A DNA stretch of 64,000 nt, from positions 1,612,165 to 1,676,164 of the forward strand of contig JAQFVV010012511.1 in assembly GCA_028023455.1 (NCBI GenBank), read 5' to 3'. The stretch is from Epiperipatus broadwayi. Its lineage: Eukaryota; Onychophora; Udeonychophora; Euonychophora; Peripatidae. A model generated the notes under the pieces. It saw only the letters and a program-made list of their open reading frames with translations. It was not told the origin of the DNA and ran no database searches. This document shows, piece by piece, positions 46,450-58,969 of this stretch (the stretch's first letter is position 1; each line of letters begins with the position of its first letter). Position numbers and translations under genes: made by a program.

Positions 46450-47186
46450 TTTATTGTAATATGTTAGACAGCATTAAACTGTTGCACATGCGCTTTGGAT
46501 TTTAACTACAAAATGAATGAATGAATACTAACACTTCAACCACATGATAAAGTCTTGGGAAAAGATAGAATGACCATCTATCTTTTTGAACCCAAACGCT
46601 TTTGTATGGGCGAATCTTAAGTGTTTGAAAGGGAAAGCATGAAGATATTAAATAATCACTTTAAATTACTTTTACATGCTTGAATGAATGATGCTGGTGA
46701 AATTTACTAGAATTTACAATATGTCATTCTTATTTGAAATTAAATGTATGTAAATAAGTCAATTATTTTATATAGCGTGATGTTTTTTACAAACTGTAAT
46801 ATTTAAACAGCATTAAACTGTTGCATATGCGCTTTGTATTTTAACTATAAAATAAATGAATATTAACACTTCAACCACATGATAAAGTCTTTGGAAAAGA
46901 TAGAATGGCCATCTATCTTTTCAGACCCAAATGCTTTTGTATGGGCGAATCTTAATATCTTCACGTTTTCACTTTCAAACTCTTAAGATTCACCCATACA
47001 TAAGCATTTGGGTTTGAAAAGATAGATGACCATTCTACCTTTTCCAAAGACTTTATCATGTGGTTGAAGTGTTAGCATTCATTCATTTTATAGTTAAAAT
47101 CCAAAGTGCATGTGCAACAGTTAATGCTGTTTAAATATTATAGTTTGTAAAAAACATTGTGCTATATCAAATAAGTGACTTATTTA
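46450..47186. mobile_element. Fold-back element, about 210-bp arms plus an extra direct arm
   Basis: The arm at 46751-46972 (AACAGCATTAAACTGTTGCA..., CACTTCAACCACATGATAAA..., CTTTTGTATGGGCGAATCTT) is inverted at about 46973-47186. A third, direct copy of the same arm lies at about 46450-46650. All copies differ at several positions. No ORF was found. The outer sequence AATACCTTTATTG also occurs at both far ends (46445 and 47189), so the whole unit may be a single composite insertion of about 750 bp. Confidence 0.7.
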
Positions 47187-47199
47187 AATACCTTTATTG

Positions 47200-50100
47200 C
47201 ATTATGACAGATTTTTGATGTCATGATTTTTGTGACATTGTTTAAAGAAAATGGTTCAAATAATCAAAAACATGTTTATTTGTGAATTTATTTTGAATGG
47301 AAATACATTATTTTCAAAAATAGAATGTTATATTAGTGGACAATGCAAATCTGCCCTAAAGCTATTTAGAAGCTTAGCTTTCTATGTAAGCAATCTAATT
47401 ATAATGAGTATGAAATTATCATAATTTTGCAATAAATATTGAAAAAAATTAAACTTTTAAAGCATATTTTATTTGATGTAAGAGAAATAAATAAATATTC
47501 ATTAAGATTTTTTAAAAAAATAACACATAATGAAGATTTTGTAAAATGAAAATAATCTTTTTAAAAATGATAATGTATAATCTTTTTGTTTTGATTATGA
47601 TCTGATTTTTTCAACATTTATAGAAAAAAATGTGAATGTTTACAATTTATTTCAATAGTAAACAAAAATATCTATCAAATGAAATCAAATTTATTATTTT
47701 CTGATAAGTAAAAATGGTTTAATCTTAAATTCTATGTTGAACGTGAGAACAAAGAAAATGATGAATTGTGAAAGGAACACCAAAGAGTTAATAAATTTCA
47801 TGGAAAATTTTTATTATTGAATGAAAACAAGTGAAAGTATTTTTACTATAATAAATAGTGTATTGATATTTATAAACCAGAGATTTATTCCTTTCTTAAT
47901 AGAAAACATAAACAAATTTCATGTCAGGGAGATTCTGGTTTAAAAATAATGAATAGATTTGGAAAACAAATAACTTTTTTTAAAACAAGAAGGTGTTAAT
48001 GGGATGTAAGAGTTATATCAGCTGCATTATTTAAATTGATCTAGTTGATAGTCCTAATAAAATGTAAACAATGGAAGTAAGAAAACTAAAAATATCAGAC
48101 TATATATAATAGTTTTTATTAGTGTAAATACATTATTATTGAAGCTTTATAATTTCATTAATATGAAGTATAATAATATGCATAAGAGTTTTTCAATGGG
48201 TTTTCAAACAAACAACTGCTTTTAATGAATTATTGTCCTGCTTATTAAAGTTGATGTAAATATTGATTAAGAAAGAATAATGGAGATAAGCCAGATACCA
48301 AGCTCTCTTTTCTTCTTGCTATGAAGGATGGAGGTTCTAAAGAATCATATTCTGGATTACATAATATTTTTAATAACCAGGTATGTTACTTATATATTAT
48401 ACAATTACTTATATAATCTCAGAGCCAGCCTGAGAAGAAGAGGGGAGCAATGCAATGTTTTCATTACTATTATTTTAATTTTACATGTAAACTAATTTAT
48501 TTAAAAAGATTTTAATGGAAAGATTTTTAATCAAGATAACATGGCAAGACTATATCATGTTTTATTTTTTAGCATTTTTTAAATTCTCCATTTGTATTTT
48601 ATAAAAAAATAAATGAATAAAACACATGAGGTATTTATCAACACGTTAAAAGATTAAAGCTATATATATATATATTTTTTGTAAAAGTGCTGAAAAAAGT
48701 GTCTTTTAATTTACAAATTTTATTTCATAGCATGGGGGAAGGGCACCAAAAATTAACGTACACAGGCACTTCTTAGTCACGCGGTGACTCTAGTTATTAT
48801 TAACAAGTTGTTTGTATTTGAAAAGTTTAAATAAAGTTTAAATTTTTCTATACATCCAACATTTAATGATAAATGATGGAAATAGTCCAACATATTATCA
48901 CATCTAATATAACATCATCTCAAACCTTCAGGCAAATGATTAATCATTCTTTAGATTTTTTCTTTCAGCAATTACCAACTTACTTTGGCAGTTAAAACCA
49001 TTCTTAAATTTCTTTAATAATAAGAGATTGTTTTCTTAAAAAAAAATTATTTCCAAAAATGGTTTTTATTTTTTAAACATCTTATAATGCTTTAAAACTG
49101 GATAATAAGTTTATCTTCTGGCCAATATTTAAAATTTGTTATCAGCCTTAACTTAAGAAAAAAGAAAGAAAATGAAATATTTGTTTGGCTTTTTTTTTAA
49201 AAAAAAAACAACAACTAATAATTTCTTTTGAAGATATATGTATATTCAATTTAATTAAACTTCCATCAAATGTTTATTTGCAGCATAGTTTTTATTTTAA
49301 AATTTTAAATATAGTATTTTTCTATTAGATAATTACCGATTATTTTAGCATAAATTTTAGTAGCAGCTTAGTTTGGTATTGCTTTCTATGCAATATTTTA
49401 AAATTATTCTCACATTATTTGCTTGAGTATACATATTTATTTATGCTTACGCAATGTAAAATGATTTATTTTATGTTCATAAAGCTTTCGTTTTATAAAG
49501 CATCGAGATATTTAATCATGATGTGCAAAAACGTGCAGAAAGAAAAAGTGAAAAATGAGAACCTCTGTATTTGCATTCTTTTCTTGAGTATAATTTTTTT
49601 GAGAAATTATGGAATGCATAATATATATATATGTTATCGAAGTTTTTGTAGATAAGAAGTTGTAAAAGCTTATAATCTTGGTCGAATGAAATCATTTCTA
49701 AATAATAATTTAAAACCTCGTGTGATAAGTGATTTGTTGTTAGTGGCAATTAATAGATTAATGAATTTTTAATACAGACATTTACACCATTTTCTTATAT
49801 ATATTATAATAATTTTATAACTTGATGTACACAATGGATTCAAATTCAATTTTACAATATATTTTTATAGAAAATCATCTGAATGGCCATCTCTTGACAT
49901 CTAAAACACGTGCATTGTATATATAAAATATTCTAGTTCATAAATAAGATGGGCTGTAAAACATGAATTAAACACTAATAATATGACTATTAAAAAGTGA
50001 TTAATGTTAATTAAATGCAAAGAACATTCATTATTTAATACAAATAAAAGTAAAAAAACAATCCTAACTTGTTTTGGAAAACCATCGATAAATATATGTA

Positions 50101-53100
50101 CATATAAAGAAACAATAAAAAAGAAAACATTACTTAGCTGGTTTGCAAATTTCTGAAAAATGAGAATTTTAATAGTTTTTCTTTATTTCTTTTATCTTCT
50201 AGCTAAAAGCAATTATGTAATTAACCTTTATTAGATAACTAATTAAGTTGTCTATATGTTGTTGACCTGAAAGAAAAGTCATGTTTGTTTTGTATCTGGA
50301 AAAATTAAAAGTTTGACAGCCAGAATTCCAAAAGACCTTTGCTTTGTAATAAAATACTTAAAGATTTTATATACATGTCATCAAAACAGTTTCACAACTA
50401 ACTCCAAAATTTCTGTAGTTTTTGTTTGCTTTTTTATTTTAGAAAAGTGTAATGAAAGAGTGATCCACATGTTTTTGATTCCTTATTTATCAGTTGTTTT
50501 ATAACTAATTCTATATATATAATACATTAAAATTATTTACATATGTCCTCTAAAGAAAGTCATAGAAGTATATGATCTTTTATACGGCAACATTGGATGA
50601 AAAATCAACCTTTTGCTGAATAAATGTTTCTGTCATTAAATCTGTGATACTACCAGCAGAGGACCAATTGACATGTCATCAAAGGTAGTAGCTCAATTTC
50701 TATTTAAATGCACTCACAACATTTAATTTGATATTTAAGTTTTAATTAAAACCTTCTTTGTACTAACTTATAGTTAATTGACAAACCAGAACTTTTTTAA
50801 AATAACCCTGCCTTCTAATAAATATTTAAATTTACAAATATTAATTAATTAATTATTACACAAATATATTATAATTATTTTATTTATGACATCTATAGAA
50901 ATCTAGAAAAATTTACTGTTATTTGCATGGTAATGTTTGATACAGCATAGTTTATAATTCACCAATGTATGAGTATAATTAAACGTAAATATTTTTTAAA
51001 TGTAATTTTAATATATAAGGAACAGCAATTTTATAATGATTTAAAATTATTATTAGTTTTTAACATTGGGAATTAGATTTAAGTAGCCCAGTGAATGAAA
51101 TTTATATACATATGTTTGTATGCCAAAATGAAGATTTTTTTTTTGGCAACATATATACAAGATTTATTACTTGTGTTAATCCATGCATAATTTATCTGTA
51201 ATGAACGGTTAAGAGAGTTATTTTAATAACCAGTGCACTATAAACAACAACATATAAAACAAAAGTTAAAAAATGAAAATACAATTTTTAAAAATGTGAA
51301 AGATGGGGAGTGACAATAAATTAAGAATTTGTTATAAAATTAACAGGTGTTTTTATTAATACATTTAAAAAATCCATGTGGAAGGCAATGATCATCATAT
51401 TTGTTGATTTAGTCTGGTGCTTTTAAGAGTCTCAATGCTCTGCCTTACTAGTGCAACATCTAAATAGGATCCTAAGGTTGGAAAATCCATTCTGTAACCA
51501 ATGGTCATGAATTTTTGAGAGAGTGCTGATGATAATGTGTTACTTTCCTACTTTATCATACTCATCACATAAATAATGACACTTCTCACACTTGATATAG
51601 TTATCACCTGAAAATAGAATGGCCATTTTGTCATTTTCAAAAAAAACCACACACATGTAGATAGATACTTAAAATATATTTTTGAAGGTATTTGCAAATG
51701 AATTTTAACTAGAGGAAAAAAGATTATGTAAGCAGCATCTTGATAACCAATGATTGTAATAAAAAAAATTATAAACAAATGCACGGATCCAAAATGATGA
51801 TAATAAAAAAAGAGAGAGAGAGAGAACCCCCAATAACATTAGAGATTATGCTATTAAATAGGCAAAGCATTAGATACAGTGGTCATGTGATGTTTAGTAG
51901 AGCTTATGCTCTTATATAAAATGAATTGTAGAGAGTTTTGGATAAATTCTAAAATAATATTTATGAGTATATTGAAGCTCAGAGAGTTTTAATGAAACCT
52001 TATGTGGAATTTGTGGAGTTTCTTATGTGGTTATAAATAATTGACATATCAGCACTAGACCCAGTAACATACTAATGCAGTAAAGCAGTATCATCAACAT
52101 TCCCTTTATGTAACTGTGATCACAATCTAGATTTTTCAAATACTTCTATCTACCACCAAAAAAAAAATAATCAGAGAGGCCATCAAGATTTTTAAGAAAC
52201 CAGATGCATCAACAAATGTGCTCCACGTTACTTTCCATTTGGGAAAAAAATATTTAAAGCTTATTTATCAAAGCACTTATTAATTCCCATCTTTACACTC
52301 TTCATTTTTTTAAAAAAAAAAATTATATTTTTATTTTTTATTGGATTGATTTTTAATTTCTTTCCCATACAATCAATTTTAAAACAATTTTCTCATTTAA
52401 TTTGAAAGGTGCAATGCAGCCAAAACAATAGATTGTTAATTACATACATATAAATCCAAATAATATATATTTTAAATATTTAAATAGGGTTTGTTGATTG
52501 CGATAACTTTCTGAAATAGATACTTTGAATAGCCATTTACATGCATTTTAACTGAATCAATTTTATCTGGGAGGCCTAATGTTATAATTTATTGCCTTTA
52601 AATATCTAAACAAAGTGATGATAAAATAAATTCAAAAGTTTATTTTTAAAACAACCAAATCATTAGATATTATTCTGTATAAACACCAAATGATTATTCT
52701 TCAAATATGAAAATTGTTAATTTCTTAAATATATGATACATATTTTAATTTAATTGAATGATGAAATATATCACTCCATCGCAATTGAATGTTACATGAA
52801 TATAAGTATATTCTTTTTACTTATAAATATTATTAACATAAATATTTTTAATTAGAATCTAAATTAAATTGAAGGGTACATCACAATTTAAAAAGTTTAA
52901 TTTCATATTTGAAAAACAATTATTTGTTGTTTGGCTCCACAATAATTTAAGTGACTGAAGAAAGAAGCAAGGAAAACAAAAAAGTATGTTTATATCAAAA
53001 AACAGTATCTAGTCTTTGGTAAACCAAAATCCTATCTTACAAGAGAATATGGACTCTTTATTTGGGGACTATTTATTTGTTATTCACAGTTAGCATTCAT

Positions 53101-53170
53101 ATCTAAAGGTTATTCCACTATTTTCCACCTGTGGAACCATTGTTAACCTGAGCACTACAGCCAATATGTA
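47200..53170. other. AT-rich sequence without recognised genes
   Basis: No coding family was recognised. Small items: the inverse copy of the 44827 repeat at 48820-48915; a GC-richer stretch at 48731-48795 with the palindrome AGTCACGCGGTGACT; and a short GA tract at 51811-51826. Confidence 0.55.
48820..48915. repeat. Dispersed repeat, inverse copy of 44827-44930
   Basis: Starts TTTGAAAAGTTTAAATAAAG and ends near ATATTATCACATC; inverse match to 44827-44930. Confidence 0.7.
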
Positions 53171-53172
53171 TA

Positions 53173-53177
53173 AACTG
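53173..53177. repeat. Target-site duplication of the gag-only LTR element, left copy
   Basis: AACTG before the left LTR, repeated at 57568-57572 after the right LTR. Confidence 0.75.
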
Positions 53178-53178
53178 T

Positions 53179-53206
53179 GTGACAGAATGGGTTCGAACCC
53201 AGTCAC
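53179..53206. repeat. Perfect hairpin at the LTR 5' terminus
   Basis: GTGAC-AGAA-TGGGTTCGAACCCA-GTCAC: the outer arms GTGAC/GTCAC and the inner 14-bp palindrome both pair perfectly. The core GGTTCGAACCC also looks like a tRNA T-arm / B-box. Confidence 0.85.
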
Positions 53207-53561
53207 AAATAAATTATTTAATCAGTAAACATATATAGATGTAGATATATATATAATATTTAATTTTGTTTATTACATGGTGGTGGTGGTTACAAATACA
53301 TAAACACGGGGGGAGGGATTCTGTCATTTAAAATGATATATATGTGTGTGTGACAAATGTGTGTATAAATGAATTAAGTAGTGAAAAGAGAGAAACGAGA
53401 TTTTTGTTTCACATTGAAAAAAACTAGAGTTTTCTGGCAGAATGAGATTTTATTTTCTGTTATATTACAATAGAAGCTACAACACAAGTTTTCACATGTC
53501 TAACAGATCTGGTTATTCCACATTGAAAATCGAAAGCAAGATAAAAAAGAAGCTTCTAGAA

Positions 53562-53583
53562 CCAATGGAGAGGGCTATAAAAG
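53562..53583 (+). promoter_or_regulatory. LTR promoter: CCAAT and TATA boxes
   Basis: CCAAT at 53562-53566 and TATAAAAG at 53576-53583, kept in the right LTR at 56468-56472 and 56482-56489. The unusually tight 9-base gap makes the CCAAT assignment uncertain; the TATA box is convincing. Confidence 0.6.
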
Positions 53584-54698
53584 TGAGCCACCCAGAATGC
53601 ATAGGATCTTTTTCCAGCAGAGCTACAACAGTGAACACCTAAACGGTTTTAATAATTAAATATATAATGGCGATTTCAAAAGAAATGTCGGGGTAAGAGA
53701 AGCCGCATCGGATTCAGGCCCCTGATCCCAACCTGCTGCAGCTGCCTCAATAAAACCATGATGCCTCAAAACAACACATAATTCCAGCATGGAATCAAAT
53801 GAACCTCATTGGCCACCAAACATAAAGATCTCAAATCGTTACCTTGAATTGCCTAATTTACCTGCGGAACGGAACTATATAATAAATAAATAAAAATTGC
53901 TTCTACTACTTCCCAGGAAAGCCAGGTAAAGAACTTTAATCATTGAACTTTTTAAATCTTCTTTGTAAAAAAGAAATTTTGTATTTGCAATAATCAGTGA
54001 AGGTGACGTACGAACTAACTTTATAAGATTTCTTTAAAGCTTCGTTCCATTACGGATGTAATAAAGTAACTAGTGTTGAAAGTCACATGATACAAACTTT
54101 TCATAGTATCAATACAAACTTTCATAGTATCAACTTTCACTACTTGAGATATGTATGAGAGATCTATTGGAAAGAATGACGTATGATTGCGATTTGAAAT
54201 GACAGAGTGCTAAATATTGTTTTTTTTTTTATAATATTAAATAAATATATCAAGAAAGTAGAGTATTGACTTAGTTTAATTGTTTATAAATCCATTTATT
54301 TAGTTTATGATTATTTTATTTATTTTTATGTTTAAAAATAAAAATAAAAGAGAACTCTTAACCCCATTCGTAGCTACTCATGGCTGTGACACCACCTGAC
54401 CATGAGACTGAGCTAGCTGATGGTCAAAACCTCTCTCACATTACGTAAATAGTATTCTTGTTGGTAATATATCCACTTTGCATAATTCTTATATTCGTAT
54501 AGGATTGGCGCTTGGTGTCCTTTGGATGACCATAAATACGTGTTGGGGATATATTACAGTTGCGAGAATAACCCATAAGTTTGAATAATAATATTTTAGG
54601 TCAAACCACTTAATTATATAAAAATACACAGGCACGTATATTGATACATCATATACATATTCGGTAGTATAGTGAGAGGTAAAATAGGGTTTTGTTAT

Positions 54699-55078
54699 AA
54701 TGGCATCCCAACTAAAGGGCTTCGAAGAGAAGTAGAGGGGAATGGGGAGAGTTATGAGATATTAGAAATACATTAATAAAGTGAAAAGTTTTATATTTTA
54801 TTGAAGAAAGGGTTGTTTAAATATATAGTTCAAATGAAGCGTTAAATAAATCAAAGGACGTTAATTTGTTAAATGTATATCTATTAAGAAATAACCAGTT
54901 TTGTCAGTTCGTAGCAGCACAGTAGGTCAAACATACGTAAGCTGTTATTTTTAATTTCTTTGTCTATTCTGATGAGGTTTCAAGAGGTAAAGTGGCTAAC
55001 AGGAAGGCAGAGTAGGGTGCTGGGATGGGGAAGTGGGTCCAAAGCATTAATCAAAGGTAAAATAAAAAGAAGAAATTT
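54699..55078 (+). other. Leader with primer-binding site
   Basis: TGGCATCCCAAC at 54701-54712, two bases after the LTR end, is in the right place for a tRNA primer-binding site and resembles the lysine-tRNA type (TGGCGCCCAAC). The rest is untranslated leader. Confidence 0.6.
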
Positions 55079-56024
55079 ATGAAAACAAGAGCGCAAGAGA
55101 ATATGGAAAAAGAGGAACAGGAAAATATGTTGGAGTGAATTTTGAAAAAGCTTGAAAGTCTAGAGTTGAGATTCGGAGAGATAGAAAAGAGAATGGACAG
55201 ATTAGAACAGAAAGTGGGAATCAAAGATGACAATGATTTGGGGGAACAGGAAGGTGAAAAGACAGATATGGAGAGTGGAGATGAACAGGAGCAAGGCGCT
55301 TAAGTAAACCCCTCGGGAAAACCGGCAGCGGTAATAAGTCACACGATGGTGCATGGAAGTATGAATCAATTCATAAAAATTTTGTCCATTTGCAGGTACA
55401 ATGGGGGAAGCACCGGTCGAGCATCTACATAGCCTAGAAAAATATTTCAATATAAATTCCATGTCGGAAGAAAATAAGATAATTATCACGTGCGGCTACC
55501 TTACAGACAATGCCCAATCGTGGTGGAACATGCTTGGTCAACAGCCGGCTACTTTTGAAGAATACAAAAAAGAAGTGAGAGAGGCCTTTTGGTCTGAGGA
55601 TAGGCAGGAGTTAACGCGCTATCAAATTATGCAAGAAAAGTTTAAAGAAGGGTGCAATGATAGCTATTCACAATTCTTTCATAAACAGGTGGCTAGACTG
55701 CAGACATTGGATGCATGCAACATGACAGAGAGTCATATACTGCACATTATAAGACACATTATGCCCATGAAAGTGGAACAGATAATCTTGGGGGCAGGGA
55801 AAGCATCACTGGGAGAGATTGCAGAGCTGCTCAATGCCATTGACATGAGCTCGTATGACTACGGCGGGCATCATGAAGCAATAAAAGAGGATGAAAGAGG
55901 GTGGAGAATGGGAGTGGATACCTTTCCAAAATGGAGAGAAACACCCAAAGAGAAGAGACCACCGGAGAAGCCGAACTTCGGACCAGGAAAAGAAGCAGAG
56001 GGACATATTAGGCGTAATACATAA
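55079..56024 (+). pseudogene. gag: Gag gene of a non-autonomous LTR element
   Basis: An N-terminal coiled-coil-like part begins with ATG at 55079 (rich in E, K and Q). A TGA at 55136-55138 interrupts it, and a TAA ends it near 55303. A second frame (ATG 55401, 207 codons) carries the capsid: APVEHLHSLEKYFNINSMSE, then AQSWWNMLGQQPATFEEYKK, a typical Gypsy capsid pattern with a WW pair, then FWSEDRQELTRYQIM. The tail is basic and proline-rich with no zinc knuckle. This gag resembles the one at 4550-5450 (WWxM...YK, FWSE/YWSDE) but is clearly a different family. No protease, RT or integrase follows; the element ends 65 bp later. It would need enzymes from a full-length relative. Confidence 0.8.
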
Positions 56025-56089
56025 GTGTTGTGCGAAAGAGCCGTTCAAAATACACAAATGTATTTGAAAGCTTTTGGAGGAGGGGGTAT
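56025..56089 (+). other. Polypurine tract region
   Basis: GGAGGAGGGGG at 56076-56086 followed by TAT, then the right LTR start at 56090. It is a clear purine tract for plus-strand priming. Confidence 0.75.
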
Positions 56090-57567
56090 TGTGATAAAAT
56101 GGGTTTGAACCCAGTCATAAATAAATTATTTAATTGGTAAACATATATAGAGGTAGATATATATAATATTTAATTTTGTTTATTACGTGGTGGTGGTTAC
56201 AAATACATAAATACGGGGGGGAGGGACTCTGTCATTTTAAATGATATATATGTGTGTGTGACAAATGCGTGTATGAATGAATTAAGTAGTGAAAAGAGAG
56301 AAATGAGATTTTTGTTTCACATTGAAAAAACTAGAGTTTCCAGCAGAATGAGATTTTATTTTCTGTTATATTACAATAGAAGCTATGACACGAGTTTTCA
56401 CACGTCTAACAGATCTGGTTATTCCACATTGAAAATCGAAAGTGAGATAAAAAAGAAGCTTCTAGAACCAATGGAGGGGGCTATAAAAGTGAGCCACTCA
56501 GAATGCATAGGATCTTTTTCCAGCAGAGCTACAACAGTGAACACCTAAACAGTTTTAATAATTAAATATATAATGACGATTTCAAAAGAAATGTTGGGGT
56601 AAGAGAAGCCACATCGGATTCAGGCCCCTGATCCCAACCTGTTGCAGCTGCCTCAATAAAACCATGATGCCTCAAAACAACACATAATTCCAGCATGGAA
56701 TCAAATGAACCTCGTCGGCCAACGGACATAAAGATCTCAAATCGTTACCTTGAATTGCCTAATTTACCTGCGGAACAGAACTATATAATAAATAATTAAA
56801 AATTGCTTCTACTATTTCCCAGGAAAGCCAGGTAAAGAACTTTAATCATTGATCTTTTTAAATCTTTGTAAAAAAGAAATTTTGTATTTGCAATAATCAG
56901 TGAAGGTGACGTACGAATTAACTTTATAAGATTTCTTTAAAGCTTCGTTCCATTACGGATGTAATAAAGTAACTAGTGTTGAAAGTCACATGATACAAAC
57001 TTTTCGTAGTATCGACCTTCACTACTTGAGATATGTATGAGAGATCTATTGGAAAGAATGACATGATTGCGATTTGAAATGACAGAATGCTAAATATTGT
57101 TTTTTTTTTTTATAATATTAAATAAATATATCAAGAAGGTAGAATATTGACTTAGTTTAATTGTTTATAATCCATTTATTTAGTTTATGATTATTTTATT
57201 TATTTTTATGTTTAAAAATAAAAATAAAAGAGAACTCTTAACCCCATTCGTAGCTACTCATGGCTGTGACGCCACCTGACCATGGTCAAAACCTCTCTCA
57301 CATTACGTAAATAGTATTCTTGTTGGTAATATATCCACTTCATGTAATTCTTATATTCATATAGGATTGGCACTTGGTGTCCTTCGGATGACCATAAATA
57401 TGCATTGGGGATATATTACAGTTGCGAGAATAACCCATAAGTTTGAATAATAATTTGGGTCAAACCACTTAATTATATAAAAATACACAGGCACGTATAT
57501 TGATACATCATATACATATTCAGTAGTATACACCTGTCTAGTGAGAGGTAAAATAAGGTTTTGTTAT
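56090..57567 (+). repeat. 3' LTR of the gag-only element
   Basis: About 1478 bp, starting TGTGATAAAATGGG and ending near TTTGTTAT. The terminal hairpin (56091-56118) has one C-to-T change making GTTTGAAC. The CCAAT and TATA boxes are retained. Differences from the left LTR are few, and some are small indels: for example the right copy carries an extra CACCTGTCTA near the end, and the left copy has an extra segment near 54406-54420. Confidence 0.85.
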
Positions 57568-57572
57568 AACTG
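57568..57572. repeat. Target-site duplication of the gag-only element, right copy
   Basis: AACTG, matching 53173-53177. Confidence 0.75.
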
Positions 57573-58950
57573 TATAGTAATAAATTTTATTAATAACTCT
57601 AAGATTTGGGTGTTTTAAGAGTGAAACTTCTAATTTAACTTATCAATTTGTTTAGACACTTGAGAAAAATATAACTGGAACATTGGGGATTTAAGAAAAA
57701 ATCTGAATTATTTGAATGAAACTAATTCAGTTAAAATGTATTATGGAGGTTATTTGTATTTTTTTGATGTTTTTTTTTTTAATGTTTTAGATCATCATTA
57801 AACATATTTAGTTTATTAGTGTAATAAAAAAGGTTTCCTATGCATACATATAATTGAATTAAAAAATTTAATAATTTCATATTTGAACTGCAATTATTTA
57901 GCATTTATTTATACAGTTACATTAATAATTAAAGATATGTTTAGTTTTAAAGGATGAGTTTATGATTTATCTTATAAATTTCTTTATTATATACAATAAA
58001 TTTATATATAATAACAAATGAAAACAATACTTTGCAAAATTTACACTAAAACTTAACATAATATTTAATAGACTAAGATCTTTGATGTATTTTTCCAGTT
58101 ACAAAAACTATTGATTCTTAACTATTATGTCATTGCTTTTCTTTATAGATCTTCATTATTATGGAATTTGTCTTGTGAGATATGATGCAGTGATAGAGTG
58201 GCAAAATCTGGAATTCAAGGTCCATGGATCATGGCCCACTTCTATCAGTTCCAATGTGCAAACTTTTTATGAACTTCCAAGCAATAAATCATTTGATTTT
58301 TTTTATTAAAATATTTTTATATTTCACTTTAAAATTATTTTATACATATGATTTATTAAAATAGATTTTCCATTTTTTTTCTGAAAAATGAGTAGTTTAA
58401 CGCTTTCTAAAGATAGTTTAAACATCGTTTCCCAGATTGAACCCAAACTCTGATTCTTGTTTTTCTTCACTTGTTGCAGTTTTTTGCTTTCTCCTTTGTG
58501 TGTGTGTTTTTTGTAAGAATATAGAATATTAAAAATTTTTAATGGTCGAAAATACGTTTTTTAGGGAGAGGGGAAGAGAAGATTTTGTAGATTGTCTTTA
58601 TTTTTAATGAGATCTGTTAACCTGCTTTCAAAAAAATTGAAAGTTGTTTTTAAATGTCTTCAAGAATATATTTTTTTTGACATTTTTTAATTAATCTATT
58701 TATGATTTTTTTTTATTTCCTTCAAATGTATTAACTTATTATTGAAAGAAACATTAAACTTAGTTGCATTTTAAAGATATGAGAGACTTTATGACTTCAT
58801 AATATAACTCTAAGCTCATTAAACAGTATGATACAATTCTATATATGACTTGCTAAAAGAAAATACAATGAGCAATGTTGAACAACCTTCAATAATAAGC
58901 AAGATTATCAGTGACTTGTTTGTTCTATTGACTATAGAAAATATAATCCT
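57573..58950. other. AT-rich sequence with a SINE fragment
   Basis: No gene recognised. It contains the tRNA-like repeat at 58172-58285. Confidence 0.55.
58172..58285 (+). repeat. tRNA-like SINE copy (pair with 32959-33064)
   Basis: Plus strand: GCAGTGATAGAGTGGCAAAA (A-box-like), CTGGAATTCAAGGTCCATGG (anticodon-arm region), then TTTTTATGAACTTCCAAG at the end. It aligns with the inverse of 32959-33064. Confidence 0.6.
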
Positions 58951-58969
58951 TTGTGGTAACTGAATTTAT

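Larger units (their letters stand above)
53178..54698 (+). repeat. 5' LTR of the gag-only element
   Basis: About 1521 bp, closely matching 56090-57567. It starts TGTGACAG; the end is near TTTGTTAT, without the usual CA. A promoter is visible: CCAAT at 53562-53566, TATA box TATAAAAG at 53576-53583, and an AATAAA signal near 53747. A 66-codon frame over the promoter region is present in both LTRs but looks accidental. Confidence 0.85.

Noticed and set aside
53442-53642. 66-codon frame kept in both LTRs of the gag-only element
   Set aside because: It overlaps the TATA promoter region; similarity follows from LTR identity, and there is no recognisable domain.
55303-55394. Possible intron (GTAAAC...TTTGCAG) between the two gag frames
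   Set aside because: Splice-like ends are present, but the capsid reading resumes across the region with a simple frameshift, so decay explains it better; transcript data would be needed to revive it.
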